A stretch of 40,344 nt of DNA. Source: an uncultured Bacteroidales bacterium (GTDB taxonomy: Bacteria > Bacteroidota > Bacteroidia > Bacteroidales > Muribaculaceae). Both the position numbers and the translations under genes were made by a program. Location of the stretch: positions 1 through 40,344 of the forward strand of contig CACYCT010000049.1 of the NCBI GenBank assembly GCA_902772965.1, in the 5' to 3' direction. Below the pieces are notes generated by a model that was not told the origin of the DNA, ran no database searches, and saw only the letters and a list, made by a program, of their open reading frames with translations. This document shows positions 32,213-40,302 of the stretch, piece by piece; positions within the stretch are counted from its first letter, which is position 1; the number at the start of each line of letters is the position of its first letter.

Positions 32213-32241
32213 CAAAAAAGATGTGTCAGAATGCTGACACA
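32213..32241 (-). terminator. Terminator of the tRNA-Val pair
   Basis: TGTGTCAG (32222-32229) and CTGACACA (32234-32241) form an 8-bp perfect stem with a 4-base loop. On the minus strand it is followed, after two bases, by C and six T (32214-32219). It lies 12 bases after the tRNA-Val(TAC) gene. Confidence 0.88.
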
Positions 32242-32253
32242 CCTTCTTTCCGG

Positions 32254-32328
32254 TGGGTGATGACGGATTCGAACCGCCGACCCTCTGCTTGTAAGGCAGA
32301 TGCTCTGAACCAACTGAGCTAATCACCC
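32254..32328 (-). tRNA. tRNA-Val (anticodon TAC)
   Basis: A 75-base cloverleaf on the minus strand. The acceptor stem is GGGTGAT/ATCACCC with discriminator A. The D arm is GCTCAGTTGGTTCAGAGC, the anticodon loop CTTACAA gives TAC, and the T arm contains GGTTCGAATCC. CCA is not encoded. It is followed by a terminator and preceded, 20 bases upstream, by tRNA-Val(GAC). Confidence 0.95.
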
Positions 32329-32348
32329 TGTAAAATACTTATATCTCG

Positions 32349-32423
32349 TGGGTGCTACCTGATTCGAACAGGTGACCTCATCCCTGTCAAGGATGCGCTC
32401 TAAACCAGCTGAGCTAAGCACCC
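32349..32423 (-). tRNA. tRNA-Val (anticodon GAC)
   Basis: A 75-base cloverleaf on the minus strand with acceptor GGGTGCT/AGCACCC, discriminator A, D arm GCTCAGCTGGTTTAGAGC, anticodon loop TTGACAG (anticodon GAC) and T-arm core TGTTCGAATCA. CCA is not encoded. It precedes tRNA-Val(TAC), presumably in one transcript. Confidence 0.95.
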
Positions 32424-32594
32424 GATTGCGCTGAAAAGCGGTGCAAAATTACAACAACTTTTCCGGCCGCGCAAACTTTCAGAAGAAGTTTAATACTCAT
32501 TAATATTTTGCTGTGATTATGTGAATATGTCTTAAAATCGCCTTTTCTCAGATTTTCAGGCGTAAAAATAGGATGGAGTTCGGAGAAAATGTAG

Positions 32595-32602
32595 TAACTT
32601 TG
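32595..32602 (+). promoter_or_regulatory. Candidate -7 box for rplU-rpmA
   Basis: TAACTTTG is a perfect TAnnTTTG match, giving a leader of about 97 bases before the rplU ATG. The -33 element is weak. Confidence 0.5.
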
Positions 32603-32632
32603 CCGCGCATTTTCCAAAAGGCACGAATAAGC

Positions 32633-32668
32633 GCTTCCCGAACGGGGTTGCCCCGACAACGCGGAAGC
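32633..32668 (+). promoter_or_regulatory. Structured leader of rplU, possible r-protein autoregulatory element
   Basis: Within the 97-base leader, GCTTCC (32633-32638) pairs with GGAAGC (32663-32668), enclosing the stable hairpin CGGGG-ttg-CCCCG (32643-32655). Ribosomal protein operons are often controlled by such leaders; a B. subtilis L21 leader is known, but I know of no described Bacteroidota equivalent. Function is inferred. Confidence 0.4.
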
Positions 32669-32705
32669 CGCCGTATGGACACGAATTTAAAGTTTACATC
32701 ATCAA

Positions 32706-33026
32706 ATGTACGCTATCGTAGAAATCCAGGGACAGCAATTCCGCGCCGAAGCCGGCAAGAAACTGTTTGTCCACTACCTCGGCAACGAAGCCAAGAACGG
32801 CGAGACGGTTGAGTTTGACAAAGTTTTGCTCGTTGACGTTGACGGCCAGGTAACCGTAGGCGCTCCCAATGTGGAAGGCGCGAAAGTTGTTTGCGAGGTA
32901 AAGGAAAACCTCGTCAAGGGTGAGCACGTGATCGTGTTCAAGAAGAAACGCCGCAAAGGCTATCGCCGCTTGAACGGACATCGCCAGCAATTCACCCAGC
33001 TCGTGATTAAAGAAGTTATTGCTTAA
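32706..33026 (+). CDS. rplU: 50S ribosomal protein L21
   Basis: The 106-residue protein opens [20 protein letters not shown] and contains [21 protein letters not shown] and the basic [19 protein letters not shown], all conserved in L21. It binds 23S rRNA in the large subunit. Length is typical. rpmA follows after 20 bases, the usual rplU-rpmA pair, and the pair is closed by a terminator. The leader is long and structured. Confidence 0.98.
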   Translation: MYAIVEIQGQQFRAEAGKKLFVHYLGNEAKNGETVEFDKVLLVDVDGQVTVGAPNVEGAKVVCEVKENLVKGEHVIVFKKKRRKGYRRLNGHRQQFTQLVIKEVIA

Positions 33027-33046
33027 CCCCAAAAAACTGAACGATT

Positions 33047-33313
33047 ATGGCACATAAAAAAGGTGTAGGTAGTTCTAAGAACGGCCGCGAGTCTGAAAGC
33101 AAACGACTTGGCGTGAAGATTTTTGGTGGACAGTTTGCTCAAGCCGGCAACATCATCCGTCGCCAACGCGGCACGGTGAACCGCCCCGGCAAGAACGTAG
33201 GTATGGGACGTGACCACACGCTTTACGCGCTGGTTGACGGCATCGTTGAGTTCAAGCAACGCGCCGGACACACGTACATCAACGTCATCCCGCAAACCCA
33301 AGAGGCCAACTAA
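33047..33313 (+). CDS. rpmA: 50S ribosomal protein L27
   Basis: The 88-residue protein begins [20 protein letters not shown] with no N-terminal extension, then [20 protein letters not shown] and [20 protein letters not shown], matching L27 throughout. Its N-terminus reaches the peptidyl transferase centre. It is co-transcribed with rplU. Confidence 0.98.
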   Translation: MAHKKGVGSSKNGRESESKRLGVKIFGGQFAQAGNIIRRQRGTVNRPGKNVGMGRDHTLYALVDGIVEFKQRAGHTYINVIPQTQEAN

Positions 33314-33372
33314 CCTCTTCGCCCAAAGCGAACAACTCCCTCGGCCGTTATGGCCGGGCGCTACAAAACAGG

Positions 33373-33410
33373 AAGACCCATCCCATCATGCGGGAAGGGT
33401 CTTTGTTTTT
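33373..33410 (+). terminator. Rho-independent terminator of rplU-rpmA
   Basis: AAGACCC (33373-33379) pairs with GGGTCTT (33397-33403). After one A-A mismatch, TCCC (33381-33384) pairs with GGGA (33392-33395) around a 7-base loop. TGTTTTT follows. It lies 60 bases after the rpmA stop. Confidence 0.9.
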
Positions 33411-33575
33411 CCCGTTATCAGGCAAGGATTGCGCCAGAGGTGTGGCGATTGAGCCGGGTTGCCGGGGAAGTCGGCACGGCCGCCGTCGGCACGCGGAGAT
33501 TAGTCATGTATCCCACTGTTTTGCGTAGTGTTGCATAGGTTTTGCGTTTTAATTTTATGGTTTTGTCCAGAATTG

Positions 33576-33606
33576 TTGTGGGTGTGGGATATTGTGTTTA
33601 AATTTG
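33576..33606 (+). promoter_or_regulatory. Promoter of the sugar-nucleotide dehydratase gene
   Basis: TTG at 33576-33578, a 20-base spacer and TAAATTTG at 33599-33606 match the Bacteroidota promoter. Transcription would start near 33612, which supports the ATG at 33637 rather than the in-frame ATG at 33592. Confidence 0.7.
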
Positions 33607-33636
33607 CGGTTTGAACATTTATTGTTCCGCAAAATT

Positions 33637-35649
33637 ATGAACCGAGTAGTAAGCAATTTTATAGGATGGTTGCTGCGTCTTCGCGTAGTGCGCAAATTTA
33701 AGTTGCAAACCACGCCGCGGTGGGTTATCCTGCTGATAGATATGCTGATTGTGATGGTCAGTTTCGCACTTGTGGTGACGGCCGACACGTTTGTCAACCG
33801 GCAACTTTACGCCTCTCCGCTGCAGGTGCTCGCGGCTTTGGCCGTGGTTGTGGCGACGTATTTCGGAGTCACGTATGTGAGCAAGAGTTACACCTGTGTG
33901 ATCCGCCTTTCGGTCACGGAAGACCTGTTCCGCACGTTCTTGGTCGCCTTTATGGCCACAACGATACTGATAGCGATCAATACGGGTGTCCATCTCGTGA
34001 CCGGCCAGCAGATGTTCCGCTACTGGAGCGTGCTGCTGGTGGGTGCATTGGCGTTCTCTATCATGACAATCGAGCGGTTGCTGATCAAGTACCTGTACCA
34101 GCGTTTGTCGGCTGAGAGCGACGGCCGGCGCCGGGTGTTGGTGCTCGGAACGTCGCTTGAGTCGCTGATTCTGGCAAACGCGCTCAAGAACGAGATCGGC
34201 GGGCGGTATGAGCCCGTGGGCTTGCTGACGATGAGACCCGAGCGCGGCGGCCAGACGATTAACGGTTTCCACGTGTATGCCTACAACGAGCAGACAACCG
34301 CCGACGTGTTTGTCGAGCACGGCATTTTCGCGTTGATTTTCAACGTGTCGAACCGCGACCGGATTCGCGCCGTGGCCGACTATTTCCTGCACAACAACAT
34401 CACGCTTCTGCAAATCAACCGCGAGGAGGAGTTTGATATGGAATCGCTTCACAACGACTCGGTGAGTGTGTCGTCGAGTGTGCGCGAGGTACAGATTGAA
34501 GACCTGCTCGGCCGCGAACCGATTGTGTTGGATAATCCTCTTGTTAGCAATACGATACGCGGTTCTGTGGTGCTTATCACGGGCGCGTGCGGCTCGATTG
34601 GCAGTGAGATTGTCCGGCAGGTGGCGGCATATAAGGCGGGCAAGATTGTGCTCGTGGACCAGGCCGAGACGCCGATGCACGACCTGTCGGTGGAGATGCG
34701 CAAGTCGTATCCCGATGCCGAGGTGGTGCTCTTTATGGGCGATGTGCAGAACTATGCCCGTATGGAGGTGGCCTTCCGGACTTATCACCCCCGCTTTGTG
34801 TTCCATGCGGCGGCGTACAAGCATGTTCCGATGATGGAAATCAACCCCACAGAGGCCGTGATGACAAACGTGATGGGAACAAAGCACATCGCCGACCTGT
34901 CGCTCAAATACGGCGTGTACAAGTTCGTGATGATTTCCACCGATAAAGCCGTGAACCCGACCAATGTGATGGGTTGCACGAAGCGTTTGGCCGAGATTTA
35001 CTGCCAGTCGCTGTTCTTCGACGCCACGCGGCGCGGGCTGTCAACGCAGTTCATCACCACGCGTTTCGGCAACGTGCTCGGCAGCAACGGGTCGGTGATT
35101 CCGTTGTTCCGCCGTCAAATCGCCTCCGGCGGTCCGGTGACGGTGACCCACAAGGAGATTATCCGCTATTTCATGACCATCCCCGAGGCTTGCTCGCTCG
35201 TGTTGGAGGCCGGAAGCATGGGGCAGGGCGGCGAGATATACATCTTCGATATGGGTCAGCCGGTGAAAATCTACGACCTGGCTGTGCGGATGATCTCGCT
35301 TGCCGGACTGCGTCCGAACGTGGACATCCAGATTGAGGAAGTGGGTCTTCGTCCGGGAGAGAAACTTTATGAGGAGTTGCTCAACGACAAGGAGCGCACC
35401 ACGGCCACGACCAATAAGAAGATCATGATAGCGAAGGTGCGCACGTACGACTACCGCGATGTGTGCGAGCATATCGGCCGGATTATCGACTGGGCCGAGA
35501 AGGGCAATGTACACCACACGGTGTATGCGATGAAGCGGTTTGTGCCCGAGTATAAGAGCCAGCAGTCGGAGGCCTTTGAGGCCATCGACCGCGAGATCGA
35601 GCAGGAGAAACCGCTCCAGCCCCAAACCGAGCCCGAGCGTTACTATTAA
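33637..35649 (+). CDS. Membrane-bound nucleotide-sugar 4,6-dehydratase/epimerase (WbpM/CapD-like)
   Basis: The 670-residue protein (start set by the promoter) has four membrane helices in the first 150 residues (WVILLIDMLIVMVSFALVVTA is the first). A Rossmann-like domain follows at about 165-285 (VLVLGTSLESLILANALKNE). The catalytic SDR domain from about 305 has the NAD-binding motif TGACGSIGSE at residues 315-324. STDKAVNPTNVMGCTKR carries the Met445/Lys449 pair that replaces YxxxK in this family. Relatives convert UDP-GlcNAc to 4-keto-6-deoxy sugars for O-antigen, capsule or glycoprotein glycans. It is monocistronic and converges on the ThrE-type gene with 24 bases between the stops. Confidence 0.93.
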   Translation: MNRVVSNFIGWLLRLRVVRKFKLQTTPRWVILLIDMLIVMVSFALVVTADTFVNRQLYASPLQVLAALAVVVATYFGVTYVSKSYTCVIRLSVTEDLFRTFLVAFMATTILIAINTGVHLVTGQQMFRYWSVLLVGALAFSIMTIERLLIKYLYQRLSAESDGRRRVLVLGTSLESLILANALKNEIGGRYEPVGLLTMRPERGGQTINGFHVYAYNEQTTADVFVEHGIFALIFNVSNRDRIRAVADYFLHNNITLLQINREEEFDMESLHNDSVSVSSSVREVQIEDLLGREPIVLDNPLVSNTIRGSVVLITGACGSIGSEIVRQVAAYKAGKIVLVDQAETPMHDLSVEMRKSYPDAEVVLFMGDVQNYARMEVAFRTYHPRFVFHAAAYKHVPMMEINPTEAVMTNVMGTKHIADLSLKYGVYKFVMISTDKAVNPTNVMGCTKRLAEIYCQSLFFDATRRGLSTQFITTRFGNVLGSNGSVIPLFRRQIASGGPVTVTHKEIIRYFMTIPEACSLVLEAGSMGQGGEIYIFDMGQPVKIYDLAVRMISLAGLRPNVDIQIEEVGLRPGEKLYEELLNDKERTTATTNKKIMIAKVRTYDYRDVCEHIGRIIDWAEKGNVHHTVYAMKRFVPEYKSQQSEAFEAIDREIEQEKPLQPQTEPERYY

Positions 35650-35673
35650 CAGGAAAGGACTTGATTGCCGACG

Positions 35674-36972
35674 TCAGTGTGTCCGGTGGCTGTGGGAGAA
35701 CAGCCGCTGGGGCAGTTCCATGGCCAAGATGATTCCGAGAACGATGGCGATGGCTATTTTGACTGCCGTCAGTCCGCTGTGCATCGACAGATTGAATTGG
35801 GAATCGGTCAGATAATATGTGAACCAGAATATTCCCGCGCCGGGTACGAGCGGGAAAATGCCGCACAGCAGGAATCCCTGCGCCGGAATGCGGAAAGGGA
35901 TTGCCGCCATACGGGAAAGGATGCACACCAGGATTGAGGCCGCAAGTGTGGCTGCAACGGGCGTGGCGCCGCAATACCGGACCAGAATCAGATATATCAC
36001 CCATCCGATTGCGCCGATTACTCCGGCGGGAATGTAGTGCTCGCGGTCGATACCGAAGAGGAGCGAGAACGCCGCGGTGCCCACAAAGGCGGCGAGCGCC
36101 TGCCAGAGCAGTCCGGCCGTTTGCGGATTCACGGTCATACTCAGGTTCACCACACCGCCGTGGAGCGAGCCGTCGAGGATAAAGGCGAGTGAGACTCCAA
36201 CGGCAATGCAGAAGAATCCGAGCATGGCATCGGTCAGGCGCGTGAATCCGGCGAGGTAGTCGGAATTGGCAAGGTCGCGTACGCCGTTCACAAACGGCAC
36301 CCCCGGAATCAGCGGCATAATGGCTCCGATGATGATGTTGGCAAGGCTGTCGCCAAAGCCCACGCGCCAGCAGATTACACATAAAATCGTAGCTAAAAGC
36401 GCGTTGCAGATACCACCCACGATTTTCGACATATACCGGTTGCTCATCCACAGCACGAAAGCGTACAGCAAAAATCCCACCACCAATGCCGCGGCGCAGT
36501 CGAACCATCCCCCGCCGAACACGGCGCAGAATCCCGCCGCTCCCAGTCCGGAGCCGAGAATCTGCTCCCAGTCGGGTTTGGGCGCTGACTTGCTGATGCG
36601 CTCAAGCCGCTCGCGCGCTTCGGCAAGCGTGGTCCGGCCGTTAGAAATGTCGTAACTCAAGCGGTTGACCGCCACCACTTTCGACAGTTGAATGGCTTTG
36701 AGCGGGATAAACTCCACATTGGCATATGTAGATGCTTGCCCGCCCGATTTGGTGACTTTGTTGGTCCGTCCGGTGGTGAAAATTCCGTTGGAAAGGACGA
36801 AGAAGTTGCTCGAGTCGACACCGAAATGCGACGCGATGCGACTCATAATATCCTCAACGCGGGATATTTCCGCTCCGTTCTCAAGTAAGATGTGCCCAGC
36901 CTTTGCCGCTACTTCAAGCACTTCGGTCAGGTCAGGCTGAGAGGAGGGGGAGTTGTGGTTTTCTGTATCCAT
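35674..36972 (-). CDS. Threonine/serine exporter family protein (ThrE/DUF1212-DUF3815 fusion)
   Basis: The 432-residue protein joins the cytoplasmic-start ThrE domain to a second membrane domain. Residues 18-60 (KAGHILLENGAEISRVEDIM) match the DUF1212 opening, followed by LSNGIFTT. About ten hydrophobic helices follow, including LIPGVPFVNGVRDLANSDYLAG, a ThrE signature. The second half (AALVGTAAFSLLFGI-like, then IPAGVIGAIGWVIYL and PLVPGAGIFW) matches the DUF3815 part. ThrE in corynebacteria exports threonine and serine; the substrate here is inferred. It is 30 bases downstream of rnc and may be in the same transcript as acpP-fabF-rnc. Confidence 0.92.
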   Translation of the reverse strand: MDTENHNSPSSQPDLTEVLEVAAKAGHILLENGAEISRVEDIMSRIASHFGVDSSNFFVLSNGIFTTGRTNKVTKSGGQASTYANVEFIPLKAIQLSKVVAVNRLSYDISNGRTTLAEARERLERISKSAPKPDWEQILGSGLGAAGFCAVFGGGWFDCAAALVVGFLLYAFVLWMSNRYMSKIVGGICNALLATILCVICWRVGFGDSLANIIIGAIMPLIPGVPFVNGVRDLANSDYLAGFTRLTDAMLGFFCIAVGVSLAFILDGSLHGGVVNLSMTVNPQTAGLLWQALAAFVGTAAFSLLFGIDREHYIPAGVIGAIGWVIYLILVRYCGATPVAATLAASILVCILSRMAAIPFRIPAQGFLLCGIFPLVPGAGIFWFTYYLTDSQFNLSMHSGLTAVKIAIAIVLGIILAMELPQRLFSHSHRTH

Positions 36973-37002
36973 TTTAATGAGATCAAACCAAGTCGGTGAG
37001 AC

Positions 37003-37797
37003 TTAAGCGTCGGCTGAGGGGTTGTTTTCTGGTGATGTGAGCAGGACTTGCTGCCGGAAGTTCCGGTCGGTTCGCAAGCGCTCGAGCGCGGTTTTCGATG
37101 CGGCTTGGTGAGATTCCTTCTTGCTGTATCCCGAGCCTTGCGCCGCGTGGAGACCGCCGATGATGACCGCCGTGGTGAAATAGGGATTGCCCGACTCGTC
37201 GATTTGCGTGTTGACAAGTTCGAAACAGAAGGGAATGTGGTATTTCTGTGTCCACTCGATCAGGCGCGACTTGAAGTTCTGCTCGCTTTTGACGAGTTGT
37301 GTCAAGTCGAAGTATTGTTCAATGATACGTTGAATGATAAACCCTTTCGCCCGTTGATATCCGAGGTCGAGGTAAAGCGCGCCCACGAGTGCCTCCAGCG
37401 CGTTTCCGGCGATGTAGGAGTTGTGCGATTGGGAGTGCGTCGCGGCGCTGATGTGTGTGTCGAGGTGGAGTTCGTGCCCCACGCGGTTCAGGCTCTCGCG
37501 CTGCACGATTTTCGCCCTTGTCGATGTGAGGAAACCCTCTTTCTCGGTCGGATAGTTGAAGTACAGATAATCTGCCACGGCAAGGTCGAGCACCGCGTCG
37601 CCGAGGTATTCGAGGCGTTCGTTGTTGGCCCAAGTCCCGTCGGGGAGTTTTACCGGCTTTGACCGGTGGACCATGGCGAGTTTGTACAACTCGATGTTGT
37701 GCGGGTAATAGCCTGTGATGTTGTGCAGAAAAACATAAAGCTCCTTATCCTTGATGAAAAGGAGCTTTATCAGTGGTATGAGGTCGGCGAGCCGCAT
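37003..37797 (-). CDS. rnc: Ribonuclease III
   Basis: RNase III cuts double-stranded RNA during rRNA processing and in many mRNAs. I chose the ATG at 37797 over the GTG immediately before it; the product is 264 residues. The catalytic domain has the signature NERLEYLGDAVLDL and the second metal-binding segment GNALEALVGALYLDLG. The double-stranded RNA-binding domain follows (FKSRLIEWTQKYHIPFCFEL, ending SKKESHQAASKTALERL). The N-terminus is about 40 residues longer than in E. coli, as in other Bacteroidota. It lies behind fabF, the common acpP-fabF-rnc order. Codons 10-21 contain a perfect 12-bp inverted repeat, a possible self-cleavage site. Confidence 0.95.
   Translation of the reverse strand: MRLADLIPLIKLLFIKDKELYVFLHNITGYYPHNIELYKLAMVHRSKPVKLPDGTWANNERLEYLGDAVLDLAVADYLYFNYPTEKEGFLTSTRAKIVQRESLNRVGHELHLDTHISAATHSQSHNSYIAGNALEALVGALYLDLGYQRAKGFIIQRIIEQYFDLTQLVKSEQNFKSRLIEWTQKYHIPFCFELVNTQIDESGNPYFTTAVIIGGLHAAQGSGYSKKESHQAASKTALERLRTDRNFRQQVLLTSPENNPSADA
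37735..37770 (-). promoter_or_regulatory. 12-bp inverted repeat in the first codons of rnc
   Basis: ATAAAGCTCCTT (37735-37746) and AAGGAGCTTTAT (37759-37770) pair perfectly with a 12-base loop. The hairpin falls 27 bases inside the rnc coding region. E. coli RNase III controls its own mRNA by cutting a leader stem; this could be an analogous substrate. The protein motif KLLFIKDKELY may partly explain the symmetry. Confidence 0.4.
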
Positions 37798-37824
37798 CAC
37801 AGTCTTGTATTGATTTCCTGTGAG

Positions 37825-39111
37825 TTAGCTTTTGTATTTTCCGACGATGATGCTTGCGTTGTGTCCTCCGAAGCCGAAGGTGTTCGACAGTGCGATGTCG
37901 ACTTGTCGTTGTTGTGCCTTGTTGAAGGTGAAGTTCATCCGGTAGTCGAGTTGCTCGTCGTTGTCTCCGTCTTCGTGGTTGATGGTGGGCGGTACAACGT
38001 TATCGCGGCATGCGAGCAGGCAGAAGAGAGCCTCCATGGCGCCTGTGGCTCCGAGCATGTGTCCTGTCATCGACTTGGTGGAGGAAATGTTAAGTTTGTA
38101 GGCGTGTTCCTTGAAGACGTCCGCAATGGCTTTTGCCTCACCGATGTCTCCGAGGGGAGTGGAAGTGCCGTGCACGTTAATGTAGTCGACTTGTTCAGGT
38201 TGTAAACCGGCGTCTTTGAGTGCCCGTGTCATGACGAGTTTGGCGCCGAGGCCTTCGGGGTGCGGGGCGGTGATGTGGTGGGCGTCGCCGCTCATACCTC
38301 CTCCGAGCACCTCTCCGTAGATGGTGGCTCCGCGTGCGATCGCATGCTCGAGTTCCTCAAAGATGAGGCACACCGCACCTTCTCCGATTACGAATCCGTC
38401 TCGCGAGGCGCTGAACGGACGCGAGGCGGTTTCGGGGCTGTCGTTTCTGGTAGAGATGGCGTGCATGGCGTTGAAGCCGCCTACACCGGCGGGGTAGATT
38501 GGCGCTTCGGAACCTCCCGTGACGATGGCTGTGGCCATGCCGAGGCGGACGTAATTGAATGCGTCAATCATGGCGTTGGTCGAGGTGGCGCATGCCGATA
38601 CCACACCGAAGTTGGGGCCACGCAGCCCGTACTGCATTGAAATGTGCCCTGCTGCGATGTCGGCAATCATGGTGGGGATGAAGAATGGGCTGTACTTGGG
38701 TCCTTGCTCGCTGTGGCAAGCGTAGAAACCCGCCTGTTCCTCAAAGGTGTGCAGTCCGCCGATTCCGGAGGCGAAGATGACACCGATCTCATCGAGGTCG
38801 ACTTGCGCGTTTTCGAGCAGACGGCTGTCGTCAACGGCTTGTTTTGCCGCCGCGAGGGCATATTGTGTGTAAAGGTCGGTGCGTTTTACGTCTTTGAGTT
38901 CGCGCCGGTCGTTGGGGTCAAGCAGGTAGTTAGCCGGATCGAACCCTTTCACTTCGCATGCGAAGTGGGTTTTGAACAGCGTTGAGTCGAAATGCGTGAT
39001 AGGTCCGGCGCCACTCACACCCTTCAGGGCGTTGTCCCACGTGGAGGCAACGTCAAGACCGAGGGGTGTGATGGCTCCCAAACCTGTCACCACTACTCTC
39101 TTAAGTTCCAT
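37825..39111 (-). CDS. fabF: Beta-ketoacyl-ACP synthase II
   Basis: FabF condenses malonyl-ACP with acyl-ACP in fatty-acid elongation. The 428-residue protein opens MELKRVVVTGLGAITPLG; I set the start at ATG 39111 rather than a TTG two codons upstream. The catalytic triad is complete: Cys174 in VSACATSTN, His314 in NVHGTSTPLGD and His351 in TGHMLGATGA. The end, NTFGFGGHNASIIV, is typical. It lies 140 bases downstream of acpP and just upstream of rnc on the same strand. Confidence 0.97.
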   Translation of the reverse strand: MELKRVVVTGLGAITPLGLDVASTWDNALKGVSGAGPITHFDSTLFKTHFACEVKGFDPANYLLDPNDRRELKDVKRTDLYTQYALAAAKQAVDDSRLLENAQVDLDEIGVIFASGIGGLHTFEEQAGFYACHSEQGPKYSPFFIPTMIADIAAGHISMQYGLRGPNFGVVSACATSTNAMIDAFNYVRLGMATAIVTGGSEAPIYPAGVGGFNAMHAISTRNDSPETASRPFSASRDGFVIGEGAVCLIFEELEHAIARGATIYGEVLGGGMSGDAHHITAPHPEGLGAKLVMTRALKDAGLQPEQVDYINVHGTSTPLGDIGEAKAIADVFKEHAYKLNISSTKSMTGHMLGATGAMEALFCLLACRDNVVPPTINHEDGDNDEQLDYRMNFTFNKAQQRQVDIALSNTFGFGGHNASIIVGKYKS

Positions 39112-39252
39112 ATTCAAATAAAGGGAGTGTTAGTGGTTGAAGTTGTGTCTTGTTGAGATGAAGTGGCAGTGACTTGGTCAATGCTTCGCGTTGCGCCGGT
39201 TACACATGCCCACGAATCTGCGCGGAGCCGGTTGCCGGCAGCGCTAAGTTAT

Positions 39253-39501
39253 TTAACCTTTTTGTGCTGCGATGGCTTCTTCGATAAACTTGATGGCGTC
39301 GCCAACAGTTTTGATGTTCTCCGATTTTTCTTCGGGGATGTCGATTTCAAAGTGTTGTTCAAGCTTCATGATCAATTCCACGGTGTCGAGCGAATCGGCG
39401 CCTAAGTCTTGGGCGAATGTTGCTTCGGGGGTGACTTCGGTATCGCTGACAGCGAGTTGGTCGACGATGATTTGCTTCACTTGTTCGGCAATTTCTGACA
39501 T
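39253..39501 (-). CDS. acpP: Acyl carrier protein
   Basis: The 82-residue acidic protein carries growing acyl chains on phosphopantetheine attached to Ser37 in the motif [28 protein letters not shown] at the start and a four-helix length match AcpP. The ATG at 39501 is chosen because an upstream in-frame start would begin near the promoter and add a non-conserved 18 residues. It is first in the acpP-fabF-rnc set and has a -7/-33 promoter about 50 bases upstream. Confidence 0.97.
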   Translation of the reverse strand: MSEIAEQVKQIIVDQLAVSDTEVTPEATFAQDLGADSLDTVELIMKLEQHFEIDIPEEKSENIKTVGDAIKFIEEAIAAQKG

Positions 39502-39552
39502 GATGAGTTGGTTTTTTTGTATTGTTAAACTTGTTGTTTCAGAATCAGACTG

Positions 39553-39583
39553 CAAAGGAAAGCATATTTGCCGGAATATTAAA
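39553..39583 (-). promoter_or_regulatory. Promoter of acpP
   Basis: On the minus strand TTCCTTTG (39560-39553) matches seven of eight positions that count in the -7 consensus, including TTTG. It has a TTT 20 bases further upstream (39583-39581). The leader would be about 46 bases. Confidence 0.45.
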
Positions 39584-39712
39584 GAAATATTTCCACAATT
39601 TCAGTCCCCTTTGCGCTTTTTTAGCCTTCGGGGTGGGGTAAACCTGCAAATAATAACATAAATTTGCAATTCAGCACACCTATCAACTTCACCTGCTTAT
39701 GCAAATACCCAA

Positions 39713-40147
39713 CTATCCCTGTGTCTGATTAGATTCCCTCTGTCGCAATGTTTCTAAAAATCTCAACTCTTTTTCCGCGAAGTCTTTGCAACGCGGGTCT
39801 TCCAGTAAGGGTTGCAGTAGTCTTTTCGCTCGATTAAATTCCTCTAATTCGATAAGCACCCACACCTGTCTGCGCTTTAAAAAGGCCACATAAAACTCCC
39901 AACGCTCTATTTGCTCGGCTGATGTCGCCCGGATGTTTGTCGCTGCGTTAAGAAATCGCTCAATACTTTCTAAGGCCAAGGGCGATTTCGAGTTGGCAAG
40001 GCAATTGATGTATTCTTCAGTAGCGCCGATTTCGCCCGACATTCGCGCTACTGCCAGATAATAGAACGCGAGGTCGTAGAGTTGATTTTCGACAAAACAG
40101 AATCCGAGGTCATATGCGCAATCACGGAAAAGTTCCACATTAAGCAC
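39713..40147 (-). CDS. Hypothetical TPR-like protein, possibly a truncated remnant
   Basis: The longest frame runs from GTG at 40147 (the codon three upstream is a stop) to TAG at 39713, giving 144 residues. The product is alpha-helical, with repeat-like pairs of helices (CAYDLGFCFVENQLYDLAFY, YVAFLKRRQVWVLIELEEFN) that resemble tetratricopeptide repeats. No family is recognised and no signal or membrane segment is seen. The GTG start and lack of an N-terminal cap suggest a fragment of a longer TPR protein. It lies between tRNA-Arg and acpP on the same strand. Codon use looks ordinary for the window but somewhat more AT-rich. Confidence 0.5.
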   Translation of the reverse strand: MLNVELFRDCAYDLGFCFVENQLYDLAFYYLAVARMSGEIGATEEYINCLANSKSPLALESIERFLNAATNIRATSAEQIERWEFYVAFLKRRQVWVLIELEEFNRAKRLLQPLLEDPRCKDFAEKELRFLETLRQRESNQTQG

Positions 40148-40179
40148 AGACGACTATACCAAAAGTCGTCAAAAACCAC

Positions 40180-40224
40180 AAAGAAAAATCGCTAATCGCA
40201 TGGCAAGCAAACGATTAGCGATTT
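40180..40224 (-). terminator. Terminator after tRNA-Arg
   Basis: AAATCGCTAATCG (40186-40198) and CGATTAGCGATTT (40212-40224) form a perfect 13-bp stem with a 13-base loop. On the minus strand the stem ends in T residues that run on to a five-T tract, then CTTTG. It lies 6 bases after the tRNA. Confidence 0.85.
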
Positions 40225-40230
40225 ATAATG

Positions 40231-40302
40231 TGAACCCGTGGGGAGTCGAACCCCAATCGAAGGAACCGGAATCCTTTATTCTATCCATTGAACTACGGGT
40301 CC
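40231..40302 (-). tRNA. tRNA-Arg (anticodon CCG)
   Basis: A 72-base cloverleaf on the minus strand with acceptor GGACCCG/CGGGTTC, discriminator A, D arm GTTCAATGGATAGAAT, anticodon stem AAGGA/TCCTT with anticodon CCG, and T arm GGGGTTCGACTCCCC. CCA is not encoded. It reads CGG codons. Confidence 0.94.

Noticed and set aside
32254-32423. Integration site at the tRNA-Val pair
   Set aside because: No integrase gene and no repeated tRNA 3' end are found in the flanking sequence.
33592-33636. Upstream ATG for the sugar-nucleotide dehydratase
   Set aside because: It overlaps the promoter -7 box, so it would not be in the transcript.
33604-34887. A 422-codon minus-strand open frame inside the dehydratase gene
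   Set aside because: It is an antisense shadow rich in His, Arg and Gln without recognisable domains.
39699-39728. Nine-codon plus-strand ORF after a TAAATTTG box at 39659-39666
   Set aside because: It is too short to support, it overlaps the end of the TPR-like ORF, and no -33 element is present.
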